From: Gilliamella sp. WF3-4 | GTDB taxonomy: Bacteria > Pseudomonadota > Gammaproteobacteria > Enterobacterales > Orbaceae | NCBI RefSeq assembly: GCF_001690275.1 | Contig: NZ_LZGW01000003.1 | Coordinates: forward strand, 62,001-126,000 | DNA: 64,000 nt | Reading direction: 5' to 3' | Shown: one piece after another, positions 48,498-55,997 of the stretch | Layout of the letters: each line of letters opens with the position of its first letter | Numbering within the stretch: position 1 is the stretch's first letter | The notes under the pieces: generated by a model | What the model saw: only the letters and a program-made list of their open reading frames with translations | The model's database searches: none | What the model was told of the DNA's origin: nothing | Program-made: the position numbers and the translations under genes

Positions 48498-48605
48498 GTT
48501 AGACTGAGCCAAACTCTGAAGCTCTTTTACCTAAGTGATTTTTCATAAGGTGAATTAGCCGCGGTATAGCGCAGAAATGGCTATGCTTCCCGATTTGGAT
48601 AAGGT
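48498..48605 (+). promoter_or_regulatory. Structured moaA leader, Moco-riboswitch candidate
   Basis: Two stems are readable. TTTTACCTAAGTGA (48525-48538) pairs imperfectly with TCATAAGGTGAA (48543-48554). GTATAGC (48564-48570) pairs with GCTATGC (48580-48586) around GCAGAAATG. The block begins with ACTCTGAAGC and ends CTTCCCG. A Moco-sensing RNA lies upstream of moaA in many gammaproteobacteria, and position and layout fit; identity needs a covariance-model check. The ATG at 48577 lies inside the second hairpin. Confidence 0.5.
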
Positions 48606-48618
48606 GTTTAATGTATAT

Positions 48619-49593
48619 ATGCAATTAGTTGATTATTATCAACGTCGATTTCAATATCTGCGTTTGTCGATTACTGAGCTGTGTAATTTTCAGTGTCAAT
48701 ATTGTTTACCTTATGGTTATCAACCCAAGAAAGGGCATAATTTTTTGTCGCTCAGTGAAATTGATCATGTTGTGGCAACATTTACTGAACTTGGGGTAAG
48801 CAAAATTCGCTTAACGGGTGGCGAGCCGACTTTACGTCGCGATTTTGTGGATATTTTGTCGCTCATTTCTTCTTACTCTAGTGTTAAAGAACTGGCCATT
48901 ACCACTAATGGCTCACGTTTATTAAAAAATATTCATCACTGGCATCAAGCAGGTTTAAATGCAATTAATATTAGTATTGATAGCTTTTCTCCGCATTTAT
49001 TTAAATTAATTACGGGTCAAGATAAGCTTAAAGAATTAATGCAATGTGTCGAAAAATCGTTAGAAGTAGGTATTAAAAAAGTCAAAATTAATACGGTGTT
49101 AATGAAAAACATGAACGATAATTTAGATGATTATTTGTCATGGATTAAAGATAAACCCGTAGAATTACGCTTTATTGAACTTATGGAAACAGGTGAAAGT
49201 AGCGATGTATTTAATCGTTATCACTTATCTGGCCATGTTATTGAGGCACAGTTAATTGCACAGGGTTGGCAGTTGCAACTCAAAAATCCACTATCAGGCC
49301 CAGCTAAAGTTTATGCTCATAGCGATTATCAAGGTAAAATTGGGCTAATTATGCCGTATTCAAAAGATTTTTGTAAAAGTTGTAATCGTTTGCGTGTGTC
49401 ATCAATTGGTAAATTGCATTATTGCTTATTTGGTGAGGCCGCGGTTGATTTGCGTGATTTACTTCAAAGCTCAGCGCAAAAACAACAACTTATAACACGC
49501 ATCTTTGCTTCGTTAAAAATAAAACCAGAAAAGCATTTATTACATGTGCATAATGTCGGTATGACTGGTAATTTATCCTATATTGGTGGGTAA
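48619..49593 (+). CDS. moaA: GTP 3',8-cyclase MoaA (molybdenum cofactor)
   Basis: MoaA is the radical-SAM enzyme that starts molybdopterin synthesis from GTP. It has both Fe-S sites: N-terminal CNFQCQYC (CxxxCxxC) and C-terminal FCKSCNRLR with a third Cys in HYCLFGE. RLTGGEPTLRRDF is present, and the protein ends with the required GG (NLSYIGG). The start MQLVDYYQRRFQYLRLS lines up with E. coli MoaA, so 48619 is preferred (324 aa); an in-frame ATG at 48577 would add 14 residues from the leader hairpin. Molybdopterin is needed by the formate dehydrogenase earlier in the window. Confidence 0.94.
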   Translation: MQLVDYYQRRFQYLRLSITELCNFQCQYCLPYGYQPKKGHNFLSLSEIDHVVATFTELGVSKIRLTGGEPTLRRDFVDILSLISSYSSVKELAITTNGSRLLKNIHHWHQAGLNAINISIDSFSPHLFKLITGQDKLKELMQCVEKSLEVGIKKVKINTVLMKNMNDNLDDYLSWIKDKPVELRFIELMETGESSDVFNRYHLSGHVIEAQLIAQGWQLQLKNPLSGPAKVYAHSDYQGKIGLIMPYSKDFCKSCNRLRVSSIGKLHYCLFGEAAVDLRDLLQSSAQKQQLITRIFASLKIKPEKHLLHVHNVGMTGNLSYIGG

Positions 49594-50466
49594 CTGGGTA
49601 TTTTGTTTGGGTACTTTCGCAATTTGCCAATGTTGTATTGCCCATTGCAATAGCTGTTGTTGGCTGGCATCTTGCCAGTCTTTTGGTAGACATTGCCCTA
49701 AAAATTGCAGAGCGTGCGCCGTTAATGATTTGCTATTATTTAGCTCAATGGGCTTTGCATGGTTTTGTTTTGAAAGCTTATTGCCGTTGTTATCTAGTAC
49801 TAGTGGTAAATGGCAATAGTTTGGCAGAGAAAAGCCAAAAAGCTTATAGAGTGACATTTGTTTAGCGGTAACCGGTAAAAGATCGGCTCCGCGCACAATT
49901 TCGGTAATTCCTTGTTTATGATCATCTAACACTACCACTAAGTTATATGCAAATAGACCATCTTTACGGTGAATAATGAAATCTTCTTGTGCACTAGCTG
50001 TTTCTACTGTTTGCAAGCCACGAATTTTATCTGTAAATTCAGAAATAGGGTGGTTTTGTTTTAGGCGAATAGCCAACTGTGATTGGTTAATCTTTAAATG
50101 CCTATGGCGACAATAACCGTCATAATGCCCGTTAGGCAATTTCTGTATTCGTTGCCTTGTACAATCACAATAATAGGCTTGCTGATGACTCAATAGCGAT
50201 TGTAATACTGCTTGATAACGTTCGTGGCAAGCCGATTGATATAATACGTTATCATCCCAATATAAATGAAATGTTTCTAAAGTCTTTAAAATGAGAGATG
50301 ATGCGCCTTTAACTTCTCGTGGTGGGTCGATATCTTCGATACGAACTAGCCATTTGCCATGGCAAGATTTAGCCTGTAAATAGCTACCAAGCGCTGTCAC
50401 CAATGAACCAAAATGTAATGGTCCTGATGGTGACGGGGCAAAACGACCAATATAACGCTTAGGCAT
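49573..50466 (-). CDS. gluQ: Glutamyl-Q tRNA(Asp) synthetase GluQ (GluQRS)
   Basis: The 297-residue paralogue of the GluRS catalytic domain attaches glutamate to queuosine-34 of tRNA(Asp). The HIGH-type motif is APSPSGPLHFGSLV, the zinc site is CDCTRQRI with DGYC, and the KMSKS-type motif is NKLSKQNHAKP. No anticodon-binding domain is present, as expected. It lies 38 bp after dksA on the same strand, as in E. coli. Its 3' end overlaps moaA by 21 bp, tail to tail. Confidence 0.95.
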   Translation of the reverse strand: MPKRYIGRFAPSPSGPLHFGSLVTALGSYLQAKSCHGKWLVRIEDIDPPREVKGASSLILKTLETFHLYWDDNVLYQSACHERYQAVLQSLLSHQQAYYCDCTRQRIQKLPNGHYDGYCRHRHLKINQSQLAIRLKQNHPISEFTDKIRGLQTVETASAQEDFIIHRKDGLFAYNLVVVLDDHKQGITEIVRGADLLPVTAKQMSLYKLFGFSLPNYCHLPLVLDNNGNKLSKQNHAKPIELNNSKSLTAHALQFLGQCLPKDWQDASQQQLLQWAIQHWQIAKVPKQNTQLPTNIG

Positions 50467-50504
50467 ATCGGGTTGAATGGCGGTGGTAATTAATAACGTA
50501 GCAA

Positions 50505-50960
50505 TTACTTGCCCATTTGTTTTTCGCGAAGTTCTGCAAGTGTTTTACAATCGATACATAAATCAGCCGTTGGTCTTGCTTCTAGACGGCGAATCCCGAT
50601 TTCCACACCACATGATTCACAATAACCGAAATCATCTATTTCGATTTTCTTTAATGTTTTTTCAATTTTTTTGATGAGCCTTCTTTCTCTGTCGCGAGCG
50701 CGTAGTTCAAGACTGAACTCTTCTTCTTGTGTTGCTCGGTCAGCAGGATCTGGAAAGTTCGCTGCTTCGTCTTGCATGTGCGAAACGGTTTTACCCATTT
50801 CATCTTTTAGTTGTGCAAGCCAAGCTTCTAAAATAAGCTTAAAATGTTCCAATTGCTTAGGATTCATGTACTCCTCACCTTTTGCCTCTTTATAAGGCTC
50901 AAGCCCAGCAACTGAAAGCAGGCTAAGTGAAGATGTGTTTGCTTTTTGTTCTTTTTTCAC
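50505..50960 (-). CDS. dksA: RNA polymerase-binding transcription factor DksA
   Basis: The 151-residue protein is the same length as E. coli DksA, which binds the RNA polymerase secondary channel with ppGpp. The coiled-coil tip has the essential [12 protein letters not shown], and the zinc finger [20 protein letters not shown] with CIDCK is intact. The start is GTG at 50960 with AAGGGG 6 nt upstream, giving the N-terminus [15 protein letters not shown] known from E. coli. Confidence 0.97.
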   Translation of the reverse strand: MKKEQKANTSSLSLLSVAGLEPYKEAKGEEYMNPKQLEHFKLILEAWLAQLKDEMGKTVSHMQDEAANFPDPADRATQEEEFSLELRARDRERRLIKKIEKTLKKIEIDDFGYCESCGVEIGIRRLEARPTADLCIDCKTLAELREKQMGK

Positions 50961-51095
50961 AGCAATCCCCTTAAGTGCAGATTATTTAAAAGCGCTAAAC
51001 TATAGCAATAATTCAGCCTTTGGCAAATTTTTTTTATCATTTTTTTGCTTAAAACTAAATAAAATAATACAACTATATGTTATTAATTAAGATAA

Positions 51096-51581
51096 TTACT
51101 TATCCCATTTCGTTAGTTCATTTTTAGGGCATCGAGTTACTAAGTCATATAATTTATCGTTATCGGGTAGAATCAGCTCTGGGCTGATGTCAAATAGTGG
51201 ATAGAGTACAAATTCTCTATTTTTCATATGGTAATGAGGGATAGTTAGCCTTTCACTGTTAATGACTAAATCATCATAAAGCAAAATATCTAAATCTAAG
51301 GTTCTTGCGCCCCAGCGGTTGTCTTTACGCACACGGCCTTGCGCTTTTTCAATTGTTTGTAGCTCGTCAAGTAGTTCAATAGGGGATAAATTCGTTGTCA
51401 GTTTTATTACTGCATTCAGATAGTCATTCTGATTTTGTGGTCCAAGAGGTTTACTTCGATAAAAAGGTGAAATATCTGCTACTTTTGTGTTTGGCAACTG
51501 TTTTAATGCAACAATTGCACGATTGGCTTGTGCTAATGGATCTTCAAGGTTGCTGCCTAAAGCAATATAACAAGTTGACAT
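51096..51581 (-). CDS. folK: 2-amino-4-hydroxy-6-hydroxymethyldihydropteridine pyrophosphokinase FolK
   Basis: The 161-residue folate-synthesis enzyme transfers pyrophosphate from ATP to hydroxymethyl-dihydropterin. Motifs are CYIALGSNLEDPLAQ at the start, LGPQNQNDYLNAV, GRVRKDNRWGARTLDLDILLYDD (family signature around the catalytic Asp pair) and IPHYHMKNREFVLYPL. The start at 51581 (MSTCYIALGSN) fits E. coli; an ATG at 51605 would add eight residues. pcnB, its usual partner, is absent from this locus. Confidence 0.94.
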   Translation of the reverse strand: MSTCYIALGSNLEDPLAQANRAIVALKQLPNTKVADISPFYRSKPLGPQNQNDYLNAVIKLTTNLSPIELLDELQTIEKAQGRVRKDNRWGARTLDLDILLYDDLVINSERLTIPHYHMKNREFVLYPLFDISPELILPDNDKLYDLVTRCPKNELTKWDK

Positions 51582-51800
51582 AGTTGCGCTAATTTTCGAT
51601 TTCAATTGAATGAGGCTATTTTAGCATATAATGTAATAGGCAAACATGATTATATAAATAGATTAATACTTATTGTTTCTGGCTTCGAGTTGTTAAAATT
51701 TAATCATATTATCTTTAGCTTATTATTTATTGTTCACTATTTTACTTGTGGTAAAGTAAACCCAATTATCAAATCGCTATTGCATTTATTGAGAATGAAA

Positions 51801-53159
51801 ATGAATTTAGGGCAACAATTAAGTTTTTTGATAAAAAACACGCCAATAATTAGTGATCCCCAAGTTATTAATTGTGCGATTAATGGGGTAACGGATTATT
51901 TTGCTTGTAGTTTGCAAGCTTGCCATGAAGATGACGTTCAGAAATTGCTAGCGTGGATAGCAGATGAGGGGGGAAATGCTAGAGCGTGGTTAATCGGCCA
52001 AAAGAAGCTAGTTACGGCAAGGCAAGCAGCGCTTTTTAATGGCTTTCAAGCGCACTGTTTAGATTATGATGATGTACATTCAGATGTTCGAGGTCATCCT
52101 TCATCGGTCATTTTGTCGGCACTTATTGCCAGCGTTCGATTAGATAATGATAAGCAAAAGATTGACGGGCGGCGTTTTTTGACAGCCTATGTTATTGGTG
52201 TTGAGGTGATGGCACGCTTAGGTAAAAGTGTTAATCCTGAGCATTACGAAAAAGGTTGGCATGCAACTATTACTTTGGGGGGGATCGCGGCAACGGCTGC
52301 GATTTGTTACCTTTATGATGAACCGTTTTTATCGCAAGCTTTAGCTTTGTCAGCAACTCAAGCTTCGGGGATGCGTTTGTTAATGGGCACGCCAATTAAG
52401 TTTTTGCATGCAGGCTTAGCCGCTCAACATGCCATTCAGTCCGTTGAATGGTTAAGAGCTGGCATAGATGCTGATCAGAATTTTTTAGACGATAAATTAG
52501 GTTTTTTGGCTATTTATGGGCAAGGTAATACACATTTTGATTTAAGTCATTGGGGGGATGTTTGGAAGATTGTTGAACCTGGTTTATGGTTTAAAAATTA
52601 TTCTTATTGTTCAGCTGCGGCCTATGTTGCCGATGCAGGTCAATTATTATATAAAGATCCTGATTTTAATCTTGATAATGTTAGTGATATTACGATTTAT
52701 TTTGTGCCATCAAATAGTGATGCGGCATTGATATATAAGACACCTTCATTAGCGCAACAAGGGCGTTTTTCGGCTGAATATATTTTGGCTTTAACCTTGT
52801 TAGGGTTACCGTTAAGTTTCGAGCAGTTTTCTGCAAAACCTATTCCTTATGAAATCAAACAATTGATGCAAAAGATGACGCGCAGTTATCAAATACAGCT
52901 TGCGCCACATCCTGATGCTTATAATGGACGTTATGTGATTATTGATATTGGTCTCAAAAACGGTAAAACAATAAGCCAACGTGTTGATATTCCTAAAGGC
53001 TCACCTAAAAATCCATATAGCCAGAGTGAAATGTCGTTAAAGTTACTTTCCGCAGTTAAAGATAAATCGAAAACAGCACGGTTATTAACAGATATTCAGC
53101 AACTGGCAACAGGTTTGGATCTTCGCCAATTTTTATTATCTTATTCTTTTACGCTTTAA
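51801..53159 (+). CDS. MmgE/PrpD family protein (candidate aminocarboxylate epimerase or dehydratase)
   Basis: The 452-residue protein has the MmgE/PrpD two-domain fold. Landmarks are FNGFQAHCLDYDDVHSDVRGHP near residue 70, an all-helical domain with EKGWHATITLGGIAATAA, GMRLLMGTPIKFLHAGLAAQ, and a second domain with VEPGLWFKNYSYCSAAA. The family holds 2-methylcitrate dehydratase, cis-aconitate decarboxylase and iminodisuccinate epimerase. No prpB, prpC or acn is nearby, so methylcitrate use is unlikely. It faces a convergent lyase and amino-acid-importer operon. ATG at 51801 follows GAGAATGAAA; earlier in-frame starts to 51606 add non-homologous sequence. Confidence 0.85.
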   Translation: MNLGQQLSFLIKNTPIISDPQVINCAINGVTDYFACSLQACHEDDVQKLLAWIADEGGNARAWLIGQKKLVTARQAALFNGFQAHCLDYDDVHSDVRGHPSSVILSALIASVRLDNDKQKIDGRRFLTAYVIGVEVMARLGKSVNPEHYEKGWHATITLGGIAATAAICYLYDEPFLSQALALSATQASGMRLLMGTPIKFLHAGLAAQHAIQSVEWLRAGIDADQNFLDDKLGFLAIYGQGNTHFDLSHWGDVWKIVEPGLWFKNYSYCSAAAYVADAGQLLYKDPDFNLDNVSDITIYFVPSNSDAALIYKTPSLAQQGRFSAEYILALTLLGLPLSFEQFSAKPIPYEIKQLMQKMTRSYQIQLAPHPDAYNGRYVIIDIGLKNGKTISQRVDIPKGSPKNPYSQSEMSLKLLSAVKDKSKTARLLTDIQQLATGLDLRQFLLSYSFTL

Positions 53160-53182
53160 TTTTCATATGTTAATCAGCAAGG

Positions 53183-53233
53183 CAATTTAATCACTAATAC
53201 AATTTAATCACTAGTACAATTTAATCATCAATA
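53183..53233. repeat. Three tandem 17-bp repeats
   Basis: CAATTTAATCACTAATA, CAATTTAATCACTAGTA and CAATTTAATCATCAATA follow one another exactly between the convergent MmgE/PrpD and ABC-ATPase genes. The changes between units are one to three bases. A short variable repeat with no known function. Confidence 0.75.
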
Positions 53234-53262
53234 CAATGAGTTAAAGTCGTTGTGGCTATTGT

Positions 53263-54015
53263 TCAAATTTCGAAGTCAATTTCATCTGTTAGCTGGCGCA
53301 AAAAACGTTGTGTAGTTTCATGTTGTGGGTTGTCTATGACTGATTTTGCTAGCCCTTCTTCCACAATCACGCCATCAGCCATAAAGATAACGCGGTCTGC
53401 AACGTACTTGGCAAATTCCATTTCGTGTGTCACGATAATCATAGAGGTTCGTTCTTTTGCCAGCTGTAGCATGACTTGTAAGACTTCGTGTACTCGTTCA
53501 GGGTCGAGCGCAGAAGTGGGCTCATCAAATAATAGTACTTTGGGTTTGACTGCCAGTGCTCTTGCAATTGCGATGCGCTGTTGCTGACCACCAGATAAGG
53601 TAATGGGATATTGTTTGGCATAAGGTAACATACCAACGCGCTTTAATAATGATAAGCCGAGTTTTTCCGCTTCTTTTTTATCTATCTTTTGCCCAACAAT
53701 AAGCGGGTAGGTAATATTTTCTAACGCTGTTTTATTTTTAAATAAATTGTAGTGTTGAAAGACCATTGCTGATTGTTTGCGTAAATTGGCCTCTTCTTTA
53801 TGACTATAATGTTTTGCATCAAGCGTTGCTGAGCCAATTTGAATTGTGCCATTATTCGGTTTTTCTAATAAATTTAAACAACGTAATAAGGTGGATTTGC
53901 CAGATCCTGATGGCCCAATAATCGCAACTACTTCACCTTGCTTGATATTTAAGTTGATTTCTTTTAAGACTTCATTATTAGCAAAACGTTTAGATAAATG
54001 CGATACTGTAATCAT
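53263..54015 (-). CDS. Polar amino-acid ABC transporter ATP-binding protein
   Basis: The 250-residue ATPase of the HisP/GlnQ/TcyN type has Walker A GPSGSGKSTLLRCLN, Q-loop MVFQHYNLFKN, signature LSGGQQQRIAIARAL, Walker B VLLFDEPTSALDPE and IIVTHEMEF. It is the last gene of the five-gene operon, 10 bp after the permease. Substrate class (polar or sulfur amino acid) follows from the family; the exact ligand is unknown. Confidence 0.94.
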   Translation of the reverse strand: MITVSHLSKRFANNEVLKEINLNIKQGEVVAIIGPSGSGKSTLLRCLNLLEKPNNGTIQIGSATLDAKHYSHKEEANLRKQSAMVFQHYNLFKNKTALENITYPLIVGQKIDKKEAEKLGLSLLKRVGMLPYAKQYPITLSGGQQQRIAIARALAVKPKVLLFDEPTSALDPERVHEVLQVMLQLAKERTSMIIVTHEMEFAKYVADRVIFMADGVIVEEGLAKSVIDNPQHETTQRFLRQLTDEIDFEI

Positions 54016-54025
54016 AACATTCTCC

Positions 54026-54697
54026 TTAACGATGATATGGCGCAGAAAGTTTTTGTTCTAACTGTTTTTGTATCCATGAATAAATCACAACAGTAAGCCA
54101 GTAAATAATGCCAACAGCTAAATAGGTTTCAAAGTAGAGAAAAGAATTAGCGGTTAACATTTTTCCTGCGGCTAATAGCTCTTGAACGCCAACAAAAAAG
54201 GCGACAGAGGAATCTTTAAGTAATGATATAAACATGTTTCCTGTGTTTGGTAAGGCATTGATCATGGCTTGCGGAAGAATAATGCCTCTGTAGACTTGCA
54301 TTTTACTTAACCCAACCGTTAGCCCTGCTTCTTTCTGCCCATGATCGACTGACTCTAAGCTTGCTCTAAAAATTTCGGCTAAATAGGATGAGTACTTTAA
54401 GCTGAAACAGATAATTGCAGCGGTAGTTGCGCCCATTTGTTTTAAAATAGGAAAAATTTGTGGTAGACCATAATAAATAATAAAGAGTAAAACAACGGAT
54501 GGTATGCCACGAAACAGTGAAATAAATAGTGCAAAAATAGAATCGATAATGATTATTTTGTTGTTGCGTAATAGCGCAATGGCTAGCCCTAATATAATGG
54601 CAATCGTAATCGATACAATGGTAATAAAAAGTGTAACGGGCAGATAAGGTAAGATCTGCGGAAATACACTTAAGAAATAATTTACATTAAAATTCAT
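54026..54697 (-). CDS. Polar amino-acid ABC transporter permease
   Basis: The 223-residue inner-membrane permease of the His/Glu/Gln/Arg family has about five transmembrane helices. It contains the typical FRGIPSVVLLFIIYYGLPQI and EIFRASLESVDHGQKEAGLTVGLSKMQVYRGIILPQAM (EAA loop, split in two here for length). Its ATG overlaps the stop of the binding-protein gene (ATGA), and the ATPase follows. It forms the channel of the importer. Confidence 0.94.
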   Translation of the reverse strand: MNFNVNYFLSVFPQILPYLPVTLFITIVSITIAIILGLAIALLRNNKIIIIDSIFALFISLFRGIPSVVLLFIIYYGLPQIFPILKQMGATTAAIICFSLKYSSYLAEIFRASLESVDHGQKEAGLTVGLSKMQVYRGIILPQAMINALPNTGNMFISLLKDSSVAFFVGVQELLAAGKMLTANSFLYFETYLAVGIIYWLTVVIYSWIQKQLEQKLSAPYHR

Positions 54698-55476
54698 GAT
54701 GTAATATCTTCACCAAAATATTTAATTGAAAGATTTTTCAATGTACCATTGGCACGTAGCTTTTCGATGGCTTGATTGAATTTTTCACGCAGCGCTTGGC
54801 CTTTTTCGTCTTTACTAAATGGGAAAGCAACCTGCTCAATAGTAATTGGCTCTCCAACTAATTTGAACGGTAGATTTTTACGTTTAATTTCAGCAAGTAA
54901 AATAGGTTTAGAATTGACATAACCATCAACTCGTTGGTATTCCGTATCATACATTGCGCCATCACGGGTTTCGTAGGTTTTGATAGTTACGTCGTTATTA
55001 GGGAAAGCTTTTTTTAGGTTATTAATATGATTCGATCCTAGCACACCAGCAATAGTTTTATTTTTAAAATCAGATAGCTTATTAATATCTTTGTTATCTT
55101 TATGGGTTACAATCTGGCTACCGTAAAAGCTATAGGTGTTGGAAAAGTCATATTTATCTTGACGGGCTGGTGTTATGGCAACCGCATTTGCAACGGTATC
55201 TAATCGCCCTGAATCAAATTGCCCCATTAAACCGCCAAATTCAGCAATCACCCATTCGACTTGATAACCTAGTTCTTGAGCAATGGCTTGAGTTACTTCA
55301 ACATCAAATCCCACTAATTTGTCATCTTGTTTATAACCATTTGGATAGCTTTGTCCTGTAGAGCCAACTTTAATGATATTTTGCTTTGTTGCTTGGTCGT
55401 TGGATTTATTATCACAACCAATTAAGGCTAGACTGGTTAATAAAATAGCGGATAATAACGTACTTATTTTTTTCAT
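54694..55476 (-). CDS. Polar amino-acid ABC transporter substrate-binding lipoprotein
   Basis: The 260-residue SBP_bac_3 family protein has lipobox LALIGC at residue 21. Ligand-binding landmarks include QDDKLVGFDVEVTQAIAQEL, FDSGRLDTVANAVAITPARQ, YDFSNTYSFYGSQIV and an ITIEQVAFPFSKDEKGQ segment; the family signature G-D-ev-ai is present as VGFDVEVTQAIA. Cystine-type binding proteins show the same PAR-KYDFS layout. It overlaps the upstream GNAT gene (ATGA) and the downstream permease gene. Confidence 0.93.
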   Translation of the reverse strand: MKKISTLLSAILLTSLALIGCDNKSNDQATKQNIIKVGSTGQSYPNGYKQDDKLVGFDVEVTQAIAQELGYQVEWVIAEFGGLMGQFDSGRLDTVANAVAITPARQDKYDFSNTYSFYGSQIVTHKDNKDINKLSDFKNKTIAGVLGSNHINNLKKAFPNNDVTIKTYETRDGAMYDTEYQRVDGYVNSKPILLAEIKRKNLPFKLVGEPITIEQVAFPFSKDEKGQALREKFNQAIEKLRANGTLKNLSIKYFGEDITS

Positions 55477-55997
55477 GCTTTATTACTCCTTTGTTTCCAT
55501 TGGGTATAGCTTTTATGGTTTAAGATTTTTTCAAAATAGAAGGTCGTATGATCGGGCGTTAAATCTGCTTGCCCTATTTTTTTATAACCTTTATTTATAT
55601 AAGTTTGTACAAGCCATGGATGATTTGCTGCGGTACCTAAGGTCACAGCAGGTAATTTGAGTTGATTAATCAGGATTTGCTGTTCAACAAAATTCCATAA
55701 TGTATTTCCATACCCTTTACCCTTATATTGAGGATCGGTTGCAAACCAACCTAAATGCGGTAACCCATAAGGTCCAGGATTATTTCCCCATGGAAAGCGA
55801 ATACTTAACGTGGATAGTAACTGTCCCTCTTTCTCAAATAGATACACCGCATTAGATTCAAGATGCTCAGCAATTTGTGATTGATTGGCGGTTGCAGCTG
55901 CAAAATGAATGCCTAATTTAGTCGTGGCATGATAAGCACGATGTAATAGTGTTTGATAAGCTGGAATGTCATTATGAGTCATTAAGCGAAAACTCAT
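55473..55997 (-). CDS. GNAT family N-acetyltransferase
   Basis: The 174-residue protein has the acetyl-CoA-binding motif ATDPQYKGKGYGNTLW (Q/RxxGxG/A) near residue 93. The rest shows the GNAT strand order: FRLMTHNDIPAYQTLL at the start and a NHPWLVQTYINKGYKKIG C-terminal motif B. ATG at 55997 overlaps the lyase stop (ATGA). Lying inside a transport/catabolism operon, it may acetylate the imported compound or its amine product; this is inference. Confidence 0.85.
   Translation of the reverse strand: MSFRLMTHNDIPAYQTLLHRAYHATTKLGIHFAAATANQSQIAEHLESNAVYLFEKEGQLLSTLSIRFPWGNNPGPYGLPHLGWFATDPQYKGKGYGNTLWNFVEQQILINQLKLPAVTLGTAANHPWLVQTYINKGYKKIGQADLTPDHTTFYFEKILNHKSYTQWKQRSNKA

Noticed and set aside
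48577-48618. Upstream ATG of moaA as the true start
   Set aside because: It lies in a leader hairpin, and homology to MoaA begins at the ATG at 48619. It remains possible.
51801-53159. 2-methylcitrate dehydratase (prpD) assignment
   Set aside because: No prpB, prpC or acnD genes are near. The family is broad, so only family level is given.
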